The notes under the pieces: model-generated
Databases searched by the model: none
What the model saw: only the letters and a program-made list of their open reading frames with translations
Told to the model about the DNA's origin: nothing
DNA from: Sulfobacillus thermosulfidooxidans
GTDB lineage: Bacteria > Bacillota > Sulfobacillia > Sulfobacillales > Sulfobacillaceae
Assembly (NCBI RefSeq): GCF_001280565.1
Contig: NZ_LGRO01000002.1
Coordinates: 1 to 64,000, forward strand
Reading direction: 5' to 3'
DNA: 64,000 bases
Shown here: piece by piece, positions 26,255 through 35,903 of the stretch
How the letters are laid out: each line of letters starts with the position of its first letter
Numbering within the stretch: position 1 is the first letter of the stretch
Program-made: the position numbers and the translations under genes

Positions 26255-27655
26255 TTAGTCGACAGCCGGGTCGATGTTGGCGTTAAACCGAAACATGTTG
26301 GTGGGGTCGTACTGTTTTTTGAGCGCCTTGAGCCGGTCATATTTGGGTCCATAGGCATTTTTCAAAAGCCCCACCGGGTCATAGGCGAGATCGGTAATGT
26401 TAAGATAGGTGCTGCCGTTGTGTGCAAACTCCGAAAGCGCAGTGCGGGACTGTTGTACCCATTGGATGCCGTGAACGGAGTCTGATCGATCCATCCAGCC
26501 GGCCTCCAGCATAACCACCAAACCAGCGGACCGATCGCCAAATGCCATATCCTCTGTATTCTCGGCCATTTTTCCGCCCAACGGCCACAACATTACACCC
26601 TGGCCAGGCCTGGCCTCGGCAGCGAGTTCGACAATCTTCTCGATCACGGTGTCTGAAAACGCGTTGACGTACAAGGATTCGACGTGTCCCATGTGAGCCT
26701 CTGGCATCATCTGATCGAGAATACTGTGAAGAGCCTGGTAGCTCATCGGTCCGGTCATGTCCATGATGGGCTTGGCCAGATGCCGTAGCGGCTCAACCGC
26801 TTCCAGCGCCTCGGCGAGATTGGACCCGGAATGCATACCGCTTACCATGATAATGCTTCGTCCGCGGAAGGGGGGCGGAAGCTCCGGCGCCGGCGGAATT
26901 GACAATACGTCAATGTTGAGGCTTACCTCATTGCCGGCCTGTGCGAGATAGTCGCGGCATCCGGTCAGCACCGCTTTGGCATCTGCGGCTCCATAAATGG
27001 TATGAATTCCGGCGACCATAGGCCCCACCGGAACCAGACGGAAATACAGGGTCACCGCTACTCCGAAATTTCCGCCGCCGCCGCGGATCGCCCAAAACAA
27101 ATCCGGATAGTGCTCGGCATCAACATGCCGGACCGAACCGTCCGCCAGAACCAAGTCGGCTCCCAAAAGAAAATCGCAGGTCAGACCATGACGCCGGCGC
27201 ATAAATCCAAAACCACCGCCAAGGGCCAGCGCCGCGACCCCGACCCGGCCGATGTTGCCGGTCGGCAGCGCCAGTCCAAAGAGCTGTGTTTCCCTAATGA
27301 CGTCAATGGCCCGGGCCCCGCCATGCACCACGGCCGTGCGGGTTTCCGGGTTGACGCTCACCCCGCGCATTAATGACATATCAATCATTAGTTGCCCATC
27401 ACACGCCCCCAGCCCGGAAACATGGTGTCCGCCACTTTTGACCGATATCCCAAGACCGTGCTCTTTGGCAAAACGCACCGCTGCCGCCACATCATGGGCT
27501 CCCGACGGGCGAACGATGAGAGCAGGTTTCCGGTCGTGATGGCGGTTCCACACCTGGCGCGCGTTGTCGTACGCCGGATCGTGGGGCAAAAGGACCAATC
27601 CGCCGAGCGAGTCGGAAAGCTTTCTATATTCTTCTTCCATGTTCGCGAGAGCCAA
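26255..27655 (-). CDS. FAD-linked oxidase of the berberine-bridge/6-HDNO type
   Basis: About 466 residues. The FAD-binding PCMH domain has IVRPSGAHDVAAAVRFAKEH, KSGGHHVSG (His77 of this numbering is the likely covalent FAD site) and ALALGGGFGFMRRRHGL. Where bicovalent enzymes have a second Cys link, this one has TGNIGRVGVAAL, so attachment is probably single. A BBE segment closes the protein (YGPKYDRLKALKKQYDPTNM). It oxidises an alcohol, amine or sugar with O2; the substrate is unknown. I choose a TTG at 27655, seven bases after AAGGAGG; an ATG lies 15 bases further in. The gene is visibly richer in GC than its neighbours, suggesting transfer. Confidence 0.82.
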   Translation of the reverse strand: MALANMEEEYRKLSDSLGGLVLLPHDPAYDNARQVWNRHHDRKPALIVRPSGAHDVAAAVRFAKEHGLGISVKSGGHHVSGLGACDGQLMIDMSLMRGVSVNPETRTAVVHGGARAIDVIRETQLFGLALPTGNIGRVGVAALALGGGFGFMRRRHGLTCDFLLGADLVLADGSVRHVDAEHYPDLFWAIRGGGGNFGVAVTLYFRLVPVGPMVAGIHTIYGAADAKAVLTGCRDYLAQAGNEVSLNIDVLSIPPAPELPPPFRGRSIIMVSGMHSGSNLAEALEAVEPLRHLAKPIMDMTGPMSYQALHSILDQMMPEAHMGHVESLYVNAFSDTVIEKIVELAAEARPGQGVMLWPLGGKMAENTEDMAFGDRSAGLVVMLEAGWMDRSDSVHGIQWVQQSRTALSEFAHNGSTYLNITDLAYDPVGLLKNAYGPKYDRLKALKKQYDPTNMFRFNANIDPAVD

Positions 27656-28297
27656 ACTCCATCCTCCTTGAATCAATTTGTCAAGCTGCATCATCTTCGG
27701 CACGCTGGTTTCACTATAGCAATCCGCGCCTCATGGAGAATCTCATTTTTGTCTCATGTTAACTGCCCTGACCTAAAGCTCGACGCTTAGATCCGAACTT
27801 CACCGCCATGCTAAAAACCTTTTCAGGCGCTTAGCTTGGGTTTCACCATCCGACCCATCAGGGCTAACCCGTCCCCATCCAGTCCGGCAGGATAAGGAGC
27901 GTTCGTTGGGTGATATTGCGACCTTCTACTAAAATATCCTGAGAAAATAACAAAGAGAGCCATGACCGCTGTGAAGCGAATCATTCAGTGGGCATTGGCT
28001 GTTCTTGAATGTGTTTTGGTCACTGGGGTTATAAATGAAATGAGGATCCACAAACGCCTGGACAGTGAGTCTTTGTGATCACCTATCCGCAGTTAGTCTT
28101 CCTCAAAAGAAATCTTAAAAGACTGGTAAACGATTTTTGCCACCATGTATCGAGACTTCGAAGCCACCGTGGAGAAATTTGACCCAGAGAGGCAGGTTAG
28201 CTACCCGCAAAAGGTCGCGATAGGTGAATTGAAGTATCAACTCCTATATTTGTAACTCCACCCTATCGCTCGCCCTTATTCTGATGACAGATGCGCT
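27656..28297. other. Intergenic region upstream of the FAD oxidase
   Basis: About 640 bp. It contains the oxidase ribosome site and a possible 38-codon frame listed separately. Otherwise I see no gene and no clear terminator. Confidence 0.45.
27962..28078 (+). CDS. Possible 38-residue membrane peptide
   Basis: ATG at 27962 with a weak AGAGAG ribosome site; the product starts MTAVKRIIQWALAVLECVL and ends RIHKRLDSESL. One hydrophobic helix flanked by basic residues is plausible for a small membrane protein, but nothing else supports it. Confidence 0.25.
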   Translation: MTAVKRIIQWALAVLECVLVTGVINEMRIHKRLDSESL

Positions 28298-29236
28298 CTA
28301 ATAGCCCCGTTGCCGATCGACCCATCCATATAAAGGTTCGTGATTTATATAGCGCTGGACATTCGTCACAAAATATTGGGCCACATACTCATCGACACTC
28401 GGTCCCGCAATGTGGGGAGAAATCCGTACTCCCGGCAAGTCCCACAAAATATGACCAGAAGGCAAAGGTTCGGTTTCAAACACGTCAAGCACCGCGCCTG
28501 CAATTTGGCCTGTTGTCAGGGCGTCCACTAAAGCCTTTTGATCGATCACTTCACCACGGCCGACATTGATAATCAAAGCCTCCGGTTTCATCGCCCGGAG
28601 CACTTGCTCACCAACAATCCCCCGCGTTTTCTCGGTAACCGGCAAGGTAATCACCAGATAATCCAATGATTCCACAAACGGAATCCATTCTGCGGAACTA
28701 AATGCTTTATCGACCATTTCCGGTTTTGGAACACTGCTTAATCCATACACCACCATATCGAATGCCCGCGCCTTACGCACCAATTCTTGTCCAATCGATC
28801 CCAGCCCCGCAATCCCAATCCGCTGGTTTCGTAGGGTTCCCACTGCAAACGGCTCCCATAAATGGTCTTGTTGTTGCTGACGCAAGCGATCTAACTTGCG
28901 CACATGAGCTAACAGTTCAGCAAAAACGAATTCGGCAATAGGTGGCCCAAATTGGTCCACAATCCGGGTGATTATTACCGTAGAAGGAAGATAGGGATTG
29001 CTGACTAAATCATCAACGCCTGCTCCCATCGATTGAATCCACCGTAACTGGTGCGCTTTACGAAACAGGTGAGGCGGAATCTTCCACCCAAAGATGATCT
29101 CCGCAGATGGCACTACTTCTCTAAATTCATCTAATGTTCTTGCCGTGATAATCTCTCCAGGACAGTTCATTTCCTGCAGTATTTCACCGATACGTTCGTG
29201 CCCACTGCGGTAGACAATAATTCTGGGGCATGCCAA
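28298..29236 (-). CDS. D-2-hydroxyacid dehydrogenase (GhrA-like)
   Basis: 312 residues. The NAD(P)-binding motif GLGSIG is at 144-149. The catalytic set is Arg227 (NVGRGEVID), Glu256 (DVFETEPLP) and His275 (ISPHIAGPS). The family reduces 2-keto acids such as glyoxylate or hydroxypyruvate to D-2-hydroxy acids. The substrate-binding N-terminal domain is shorter than in phosphoglycerate dehydrogenase and lacks an ACT domain. The start is a TTG six bases after AAGGAG. It stands alone. Confidence 0.87.
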   Translation of the reverse strand: MACPRIIVYRSGHERIGEILQEMNCPGEIITARTLDEFREVVPSAEIIFGWKIPPHLFRKAHQLRWIQSMGAGVDDLVSNPYLPSTVIITRIVDQFGPPIAEFVFAELLAHVRKLDRLRQQQQDHLWEPFAVGTLRNQRIGIAGLGSIGQELVRKARAFDMVVYGLSSVPKPEMVDKAFSSAEWIPFVESLDYLVITLPVTEKTRGIVGEQVLRAMKPEALIINVGRGEVIDQKALVDALTTGQIAGAVLDVFETEPLPSGHILWDLPGVRISPHIAGPSVDEYVAQYFVTNVQRYINHEPLYGWVDRQRGY

Positions 29237-29570
29237 TTTTTTCTCCTTCTCTCTTCATTATGCTGTTCTGACAACGCAAAGCTGTCCTGAGCAGGGTTTG
29301 CCCATTCGCCATTCCTTACGGATTACAGTGGGAATTGCTCAGATAACATAGCATTTACATAGGATCTAGACAGCAGCAACAAGCTAGGTAATAGCCTGTG
29401 CACTCATCCGGAATCTCATCAAGGTGAGCCAAGATAGGTCATCGACACCACCCCGCTAGATTTTAGTACGGGCTATGCGTATGATGGGAACAAGATCACT
29501 CCATCCAACATCTGGGGTAACCCGTTTAAAATTTTTTCGCTATGTATCATCTATCAACTGTACATTGGTC
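29237..29570. other. Intergenic region, nothing recognised
   Basis: About 330 bp between two minus-strand genes; no frame with a ribosome site and no clear hairpin-plus-T terminator. Confidence 0.45.
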
Positions 29571-29945
29571 TTAAACGTCACGGGCTAAAAGGTTTTGCGT
29601 GGTCATCAGCGTTAAGGCAAACTGTCCATTTGCAAAAATTTCATCGACCACGGCAAAGTGTATTCCCTCTGATGCTGTGCGCACCACAAAGTGCAAATGC
29701 GTCCGTGACAATCCACGCACCACATACTGCTCCGGTTCTTTGATGGTGTGACGAATCTGTTCAGCCTGCTCCCGTGATGTAAATAAAGGAATAACATGAT
29801 GATCTTGATAAGGAATCATCCATAAAGCTCCCGTCAAATGATTGTGATTCCACTGCATCAGGGCCCAATACGGATCCCCGGAGACCGTTTCATCAGGTAA
29901 CAAAGCCGATAATAAGCGTGTCATCTGGTTGTCTTGCTCATTCAT
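29571..29945 (-). CDS. Hypothetical protein, 124 residues
   Basis: Start ATG at 29945, nine bases after GGGAGAGGGG; the frame is open upstream but has no ribosome site there. The protein starts MNEQDNQMTRLLSALLPDET and includes GALWMIPYQDHHVIPLFTSR, which recalls SseB-type segments where a value is followed by a 'PLFTS' strand. The match is too short for a family call. No signal peptide or membrane segment. No informative neighbours. Confidence 0.55.
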   Translation of the reverse strand: MNEQDNQMTRLLSALLPDETVSGDPYWALMQWNHNHLTGALWMIPYQDHHVIPLFTSREQAEQIRHTIKEPEQYVVRGLSRTHLHFVVRTASEGIHFAVVDEIFANGQFALTLMTTQNLLARDV

Positions 29946-30619
29946 TGCTCTTAGCCCCTCTCCCAGTGTGTGAACAATAAATCTATCGTACACTATGCCT
30001 GAAGTTATGAGCACTAAGAACAAATTTGTTCCGGAATTCCTGTTGAGTCAAAACATTGGGTTATACCACTATAGTTATTGAGATCAGGCTGACACCGATT
30101 CATATCTGAAATCACAAGGCATGCGTCCCAAAGACGAAATTTAGCGTGTTACGGCATATAAAACCGAGGCAAATATTGCGAATCCGGTAAAAATTGTGGT
30201 CAAAATATGGATTGTCATAACCTCCTTAAACACCGCGGCAAGCCGTCAACTCTTCCGGTTCAGTGAGTGGTTTATTTTCCATTATCGGATCTCTAGTTAT
30301 CTATGCCAAATCCTAACAGAGAATTTACGGGTAAATTTGTTCGGTCTTTCACATAGTATCGTTCAACCAAGGGAGAAATCTCTGATCCGCTTGTATACCG
30401 ATTCCATAATTATCGAAGATTATGGATACTTTGTGGTAACATGGATTCTAGCCTGTTCTTTGGTGTTTTGGAATGATGAGGTTCCATGACACCAAAGAAG
30501 AGGACTTTTATTGGGCACACGGCTTTGGCATAAATCGCAGCACTATTCCTAAGTCATAACAGGCCAACATGCCTGCACTACATATTTGTGGAATCATGAA
30601 ATCGAGGAGCAATCAAATC
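29946..30619. other. Intergenic region before the ABC exporter operon
   Basis: About 670 bp. Contains one possible tiny membrane peptide on the minus strand (listed). A 97-codon plus-strand frame at 30196-30489 lacks a ribosome site and is not called. The exporter promoter must lie in the AT-rich part near 30300-30560. Confidence 0.45.
30141..30218 (-). CDS. Possible 25-residue hydrophobic peptide
   Basis: ATG at 30218 directly after TAAGGAGGTT; the product MTIHILTTIFTGFAIFASVL plus YAVTR is one hydrophobic helix. The ribosome site is strong in sequence but only two bases from the start, so this is doubtful. Confidence 0.3.
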   Translation of the reverse strand: MTIHILTTIFTGFAIFASVLYAVTR

Positions 30620-32362
30620 ATGGGGCACCGTCTCGTTCGCGATTTTTTTCGTGAGCATCTCCGTCAATATCTGCTAGCTATCGCGAGTATTGGTATCGCG
30701 AAAGTTATCCAAGTCCAAATTCCTTTTATTATTGGGGAGTTTATTGATCAATTCCATCACGGCATCACCCCACTAGTCATAGAACATTACGCCCTAAAAC
30801 TGGCGGTGATATCAACCCTGTATGTCGGTCTTTTTGGCATTGGGCAATTTACTATTGGAAAATTAGCGAGAATATTTGAAGGAAATCTGCGTCGCCGACT
30901 CTTTCAACACTGGGAGACACTCGAATTAGAATATTTTAGTCAACACACCGTGGGCGATTTGCTGTCCCATGTTCTTAATGATGTCCCGGCCATTCGACAA
31001 GCATTAGCCGGAGGCATTAACCAAAGTCTTCAGGCCATTTTTCTGTTTGCGGCGACACTCGTGATGACCATCAAGGATATTAATTTGAGTTTGACGCTTA
31101 TCAGTCTCATTCCTCTCTTATTAATTCCTGTGGTCGTGGTGAAATTAGGGCCCAAAATCCGTCAACAATCCCGCATCGTGCAGGAATCCCTTTCCCGCAT
31201 GTCGGATTTAACTGAGGAAAGTTTGCAAAGTATCCGGTTAATCAAGTCAACGGGGAATGAGGCCATTGAACGCCAGCGTTTTACCACAAAAGTCGATACG
31301 ATTTATGATAATTCCATGCAGCTTGTCCGCCTCAATACCACATTTCAGGCTATAATTCCGCTTTTGAGCGGGATTAGTTTTGCCATAACATTGATGTATG
31401 GGGGATACTTAACGCTCCACCACAACATTTCAATTGGGGCTTTTGTCGCTTTTACCGTTTACTTGAGCATGATGGTCCGTCCCTTAATGCAATTTGGGAA
31501 CGTGATCAATATCTTTCAAAATTCGTCCGCGTCGTTACTGCGAATCCAAATCCTCTTAGAAGCCGAACCGCAAATCACGGATCCTGTTATGCCAAAAGCT
31601 CTGCCCCAAGCAGGTGCCATCACATTCCATGACCTCAGCTTTTGTTATGACCACAGTGATCATTGTGCCCTACAAAATATCCGTCTGCGCATTCCTCCAG
31701 GCAGCATTCTTGGCATCGTCGGACGCACGGGAGCAGGCAAAACGACCTTAGCACGGTTACTGCTAAGGGAAATCGATCCGCCCCCCGGAACCATTTTCAT
31801 TGGCGATACCGATATCCGCGACGTCAGTCGCGAAGCCTTGCGTGATTATATAGCCTATGTCCCGCAAGATGGGTTTCTGTTTTCTCTGAGTATCGGGCAA
31901 AATATTGCCTTTCCTCTGCCCCAACCAGACCCCGAGAAGATCCAGCAAGCAGCATCTGAAGCGAATATTTTAACAGCTATCCAAGCGATGCCTGAGGGCT
32001 TTTCAACCATCGTAGGCGAACACGGCTTGACATTATCTGGTGGTCAACGTCAACGGATCGCTATCGCGCGGGCGTTGATGAAAACCCAAGCTCAAGTGAT
32101 TATTCTCGACGATTCCCTCAGTGCTGTCGACAGCGTCACCGAATCAATTATTTTGGACACGTTAAAAAAATTGCATAACCAGGGTCGCACGCTAATAATT
32201 ACCAGTCACCGTCTTTCCGCATTAAGATTGGCTGATCACATCATGGTTCTTGATGACGGAAAAGTCATCGAATATGGTACCCACGCTCAACTCTTAGCCC
32301 AACACGGTTTTTACGCTAGACTCTATGACATCCAGTCGCAAGGAAGTGAACAGCATGCCTAG
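30620..32362 (+). CDS. ABC exporter half-transporter, subunit 1 (degenerate Walker B)
   Basis: 580 residues from the ATG at 30620, nine bases after GAGGAGC. About six membrane helices (ABC_membrane) precede the ATPase domain: Walker A VGRTGAGKTT (near 365-375), signature LSGGQRQRIAIARAL, and Walker B IILDDSLSAVD near 493-503. The usual catalytic Glu after Walker B is Asp, the mark of the degenerate site in heterodimeric exporters such as BmrC/D and TM287/288. It pairs with the next gene, whose start overlaps this stop by eight bases. Likely an exporter of drugs, lipids or peptides. Confidence 0.9.
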   Translation: MGHRLVRDFFREHLRQYLLAIASIGIAKVIQVQIPFIIGEFIDQFHHGITPLVIEHYALKLAVISTLYVGLFGIGQFTIGKLARIFEGNLRRRLFQHWETLELEYFSQHTVGDLLSHVLNDVPAIRQALAGGINQSLQAIFLFAATLVMTIKDINLSLTLISLIPLLLIPVVVVKLGPKIRQQSRIVQESLSRMSDLTEESLQSIRLIKSTGNEAIERQRFTTKVDTIYDNSMQLVRLNTTFQAIIPLLSGISFAITLMYGGYLTLHHNISIGAFVAFTVYLSMMVRPLMQFGNVINIFQNSSASLLRIQILLEAEPQITDPVMPKALPQAGAITFHDLSFCYDHSDHCALQNIRLRIPPGSILGIVGRTGAGKTTLARLLLREIDPPPGTIFIGDTDIRDVSREALRDYIAYVPQDGFLFSLSIGQNIAFPLPQPDPEKIQQAASEANILTAIQAMPEGFSTIVGEHGLTLSGGQRQRIAIARALMKTQAQVIILDDSLSAVDSVTESIILDTLKKLHNQGRTLIITSHRLSALRLADHIMVLDDGKVIEYGTHAQLLAQHGFYARLYDIQSQGSEQHA

Positions 32363-34154
32363 TAAACCTTCAAAATCGCCGAATGTTCCTATCCACAGTC
32401 CGATAAAGGGCTTGCTGGTTTATGCACTACCCTATACCCGCCTTTTTGCCGGTGTCATTGCTCTCGTCATCCTCTATAACCTGACTCAAGTCATTCAACC
32501 TTATTTAGTTAAGGTAGCCATTGACCGTTATTTGTTGGTCAAACATTCCATTTTATCTCCTTTAATTCAAATCGGGTTTCTTTATCTCGCGATCACATTG
32601 GTGGGGTTATTAGCCAATTTGTATCAAACCCGTGTCATCGCGTCAGCCGGGCAGCAAATCGTTCGGCAAATTCGGATTGATTTGTTTTCCCACATTGAAT
32701 CGCTATCTATGGATTATTTTGAAACGCATGATACAGGCCGTCTTATCACCAATGTAGCAAGCGATACCACACGCATTAGCCAGTTTTTCACACAGTTTCT
32801 GTTGAGTGTCATCCGCGACGGATTAACCATTATTTTGGTTATGGGGGCCATGCTTTTGTTAAATTGGCGGTTGGGTTTGCTAAGTGCCTTGGTCATTCCT
32901 TTAATTGTGCTGATTTCGGCGATTTTCCGTCCGCGTTTGCATAAAATTTATAATACTACGCGTTCACGGCAATCTCGGTTAATTGGCTTCATCGCAGAGA
33001 ACTTGTCGGGCATGCGCATTATCCAAATCTTTCATCAAGAAAAAAAGCAGCTCGATGCCTTCAATCAGCTCAATTTGCCGTATCAAAATGCTAATGTCAA
33101 CGAATTTCGCTGGGATGTGTTATTTAACCGGAGTTTTGACTTACTCGGCAATTTGGCCGTCGCGTTTATGGCCTGGGCAGGAGGATTGGCCGTTTTCCAC
33201 CACAGTATCAAAATCGGTGTCCTTTATGCTTTTATTTCTTACATACAGCAATTTTTTGAACCGATTAATTCTTTGACACAAAACTGGAATACCTTGCAAT
33301 CGTCTATGATTTCATTCGAACGGGTCAGTTCCGTGTTGGCCACTTCTCCAACCCTCAAAGACCCCGATTCCCCTTATTCGTTGGATCCATCCTCAGTTTC
33401 TATAGTAGGACAGGTGGATTTTGATCACGTGTCTTTCGCTTATAAGCCGGAAGCTCCTATTCTCCAGGACATTACCATGCATATCGCTCCCGGACAATTT
33501 ATAGGCATTGCCGGCGAAACAGGTGCTGGCAAAAGCACGTTGATCAGTCTTTTAGCGCGGTTTTACGATGTAAGTGAAGGAGCCATTCGCATCGATGGGA
33601 TTGACATTCGCCAAATCCGGCAACAGGACCTACACAAGATTGTGGCCATCGTGCAGCAAGATGTGAATCTTTATTCGGGCACGATCGCCGATAATATTCG
33701 TCTATTTCGTGACGACATTTCTTTGGAACAAATTGAAGAGGCGTGTCAGATCACTGGGGCGGATCTCTTTATTCGGCGGCTGCGCCAAGGCTATGATACC
33801 TGGCTGACTCCCCATGGTTCCAACTTATCAACCGGTCAACGACAACTGTTGGCTTTTGCTCGCACCATTCTGCTCAATCCCAAGATTTTAGTGCTTGATG
33901 AGGCTACCGCCAATTTAGATGCCGTCAGTGAGATGGCAGTACAAAAAGGATTAATGGAAGTAGCCAAGAATCGCACCACCATAGTCATAGCTCACCGGTT
34001 GTCAACCTTGCGCTTTGCTGACCGCATCTTCGTGCTAGACCATGGACGGATCGTGGAATCCGGTACCCATGACGAATTACTGGCCCATGACGGGTATTAT
34101 GCCCATATGATTCACAAATCCGCATGGATGCTGGAGCCCACCGGTTCGGCGTGA
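32355..34154 (+). CDS. ABC exporter half-transporter, subunit 2 (catalytic Walker B)
   Basis: 599 residues. Six membrane helices, then Walker A AGETGAGKSTLISLLARFYD (near 384), an altered signature LSTGQRQLLAFARTIL, and Walker B ILVLDEATANLD with the catalytic Glu. The altered signature would face the degenerate Walker B of subunit 1, while this subunit's intact Walker B pairs with the normal LSGGQ of subunit 1; this is the expected asymmetric arrangement. The ATG at 32355 overlaps the upstream stop (ATGCCTAG), and AAGGAAGTG serves as ribosome site, so the two are co-translated. Confidence 0.9.
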   Translation: MPSKPSKSPNVPIHSPIKGLLVYALPYTRLFAGVIALVILYNLTQVIQPYLVKVAIDRYLLVKHSILSPLIQIGFLYLAITLVGLLANLYQTRVIASAGQQIVRQIRIDLFSHIESLSMDYFETHDTGRLITNVASDTTRISQFFTQFLLSVIRDGLTIILVMGAMLLLNWRLGLLSALVIPLIVLISAIFRPRLHKIYNTTRSRQSRLIGFIAENLSGMRIIQIFHQEKKQLDAFNQLNLPYQNANVNEFRWDVLFNRSFDLLGNLAVAFMAWAGGLAVFHHSIKIGVLYAFISYIQQFFEPINSLTQNWNTLQSSMISFERVSSVLATSPTLKDPDSPYSLDPSSVSIVGQVDFDHVSFAYKPEAPILQDITMHIAPGQFIGIAGETGAGKSTLISLLARFYDVSEGAIRIDGIDIRQIRQQDLHKIVAIVQQDVNLYSGTIADNIRLFRDDISLEQIEEACQITGADLFIRRLRQGYDTWLTPHGSNLSTGQRQLLAFARTILLNPKILVLDEATANLDAVSEMAVQKGLMEVAKNRTTIVIAHRLSTLRFADRIFVLDHGRIVESGTHDELLAHDGYYAHMIHKSAWMLEPTGSA

Positions 34155-34281
34155 GAGAACCGGCGTCAAGATGGATAACATCGCGCAATTCCAAGCTCTG
34201 GCGATCTTATTGGGTGTTCCCGACGTTCTGAACGAAAAGCGAATGAGATAGATAATTATTGCGATCAGAGGAGTGGATCTC

Positions 34282-34608
34282 ATGGTCACGTACGACATCT
34301 TAGACGCGGATATCGCTATATGGAATGAAGACACGGTCCTCGCGACCATCCGGAAATTGGCTCAGGAATTCGGCTTGCTCGTCAAGGAAGAGACCACGTT
34401 ACTATCGAAAAAAGGGTCGACTCACTGCCATTTAGGACACCCGCAGTATTCTGGACTTCTTGAAATAACAGTATGGCCCCCGCGGAACGCCATCTGGATC
34501 GACATCCATGCCAATCGGCGGACAGGATGGAATGAGGCAATGATTGAGCCCGTGGCTCAAAGACTAGCCGATCGGTTTGGAGGGCACGCTAAGAAGCGCA
34601 ACTCATGA
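34282..34608 (+). CDS. Hypothetical protein, 108 residues
   Basis: ATG at 34282, eight bases after AGAGGAG; an in-frame GTG at 34273 overlaps the ribosome site. The protein starts MVTYDILDADIAIWNEDTVL and holds GSTHCHLGHPQYSGLLEITV and WIDIHANRRTGWNEAMI. It is soluble with no recognised domain; the GLLEITVWPP...IWIDIHANR pattern suggests an alpha-beta fold. It follows the ABC exporter by 127 bases and could be the operon's last gene. A GAGGGAT...ATCCCTC imperfect inverted repeat at 34627-34679 follows it. Confidence 0.6.
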   Translation: MVTYDILDADIAIWNEDTVLATIRKLAQEFGLLVKEETTLLSKKGSTHCHLGHPQYSGLLEITVWPPRNAIWIDIHANRRTGWNEAMIEPVAQRLADRFGGHAKKRNS

Positions 34609-34891
34609 AGTGCGCTCCGTCAATTGAGGGATTGTCATGGAGCCCCCAAGCTTGCAGACGTTTTTCGTGACGATCCCTCACGGAACTAACGCACCAAAGC
34701 AGGCGAAGATGCATAAGAATGTGTGAGTCTCATTCCGTCCCACTCCTCGTCATGGGCATATTATACATGCCCGAATGTCAAGCCCCATCTTTTGATTTTC
34801 GCTTTCGGTGACGAGACATATGGCGTTTTGATGGTATAACGGGATCCTTTAAAAAAAATTCCCGGCACTCGCCGTCTTGACCCTCTCTGCC

Positions 34892-35632
34892 TTACCATTG
34901 AAGCTGATGGCCATAGTCCTTAAGCCATTTCTTGTCCTGGTGATAATCCGGAAGAATTTGACCGACTGCATTCCAAAACGGTTTCTGATGGTGCGGATAA
35001 CTTAAGTGCGTCAATTCGTGGACCAGCACATAATCAACCACTCTAGCAGGAGCTTGCACTATGCGCCAATTGAAAGCAATCAAGCCATCTTGGCGGCAAT
35101 ACCCCCAGCGACTGCGATATTCATGAATTTTGACATGGGCAGGAAATTGCCCCAGTTGCTGGGCCCATGATTGAAAACGTGGTACTAAACTTTTCACAGC
35201 CTGTTCATAATACCACTGAATTAATTGGTTCCGCACAAATTGTGAGGGATCCTGATACCCGATTAATGACATGTTACCGACGATAAGTTGGCCATTTTCC
35301 TGACGCACTATGGGCCACGTATAATCTTGGCAAAAGGAAAGGGTCAATGGCTCGCCGTAGAATGAAAATACTTCGCCCTCGCGAAAAGTTTTGGCCTCAT
35401 ACTGCTGTACGGTCTGATGATGTTTGAGAATCCAGGGGATATTTTGCTGGACAAAAGACTGAACCCGTTCCATGGGATATCCGGGCGGGACTAGAACCGT
35501 TAATGAGCCGTCTGCCTCAATTCTTAATGCTGCTCGCCGCCTATTAGGCCGCATAATCACATGGTACGTCAAACGCGTTGTGCCGCTGGAAATCTCTTGT
35601 GTGGCGATAATTTGTCCTTTGACTGGGCCCAT
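34892..35632 (-). CDS. YgjP/WLM-type metallopeptidase
   Basis: 246 residues from the ATG at 35632. The zinc motif is HELTHLSYPHHQKPFW (His205, Glu206, His209 and a third His at 214/215), the pattern of the YgjP (DUF45) family; KIHEYRSRWGYCRQDGLIAF is the other conserved block (x-S-R-W-G). No signal peptide; cytoplasmic. AAGGAG is 14 bases from the ATG, longer than ideal, and the stop of a short overlapping frame (TAATG) coincides with the start. The cellular role of the family is not settled. Confidence 0.8.
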   Translation of the reverse strand: MGPVKGQIIATQEISSGTTRLTYHVIMRPNRRRAALRIEADGSLTVLVPPGYPMERVQSFVQQNIPWILKHHQTVQQYEAKTFREGEVFSFYGEPLTLSFCQDYTWPIVRQENGQLIVGNMSLIGYQDPSQFVRNQLIQWYYEQAVKSLVPRFQSWAQQLGQFPAHVKIHEYRSRWGYCRQDGLIAFNWRIVQAPARVVDYVLVHELTHLSYPHHQKPFWNAVGQILPDYHQDKKWLKDYGHQLQW

Positions 35633-35903
35633 TACTCTGTGACTGGCTCCTTTTTCTCCAATTTTCTCGGCGCAGGGCAGGAACATCCCGAAACGCTGGC
35701 CTCTTCATGAGGGATTTTTCCTTCACCTAAGGTGCCTTGGAATCCGCATTCCCTAGTATAGCAAGATGAGAGCGGATACGGCATGGCAAGATTTATGACG
35801 CGTTTATAGGGGATAAAGTTTTGACTATGGCACAATAAGAATCAACGTCTTGTACAATTCCTGTGAAATTCAGAAGAAAACCAACTGCAATGGAGGGTTT
35901 GTG

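Noticed and set aside
30196-30489. 97-codon plus-strand frame upstream of the ABC exporter
   Set aside because: No ribosome site, unusual composition, and no family resemblance.
35632-35784. Short Cys-containing frame whose stop (TAA) overlaps the YgjP start
   Set aside because: No ribosome site at its ATG and no recognised relative; overlap noted but not enough to call a gene.
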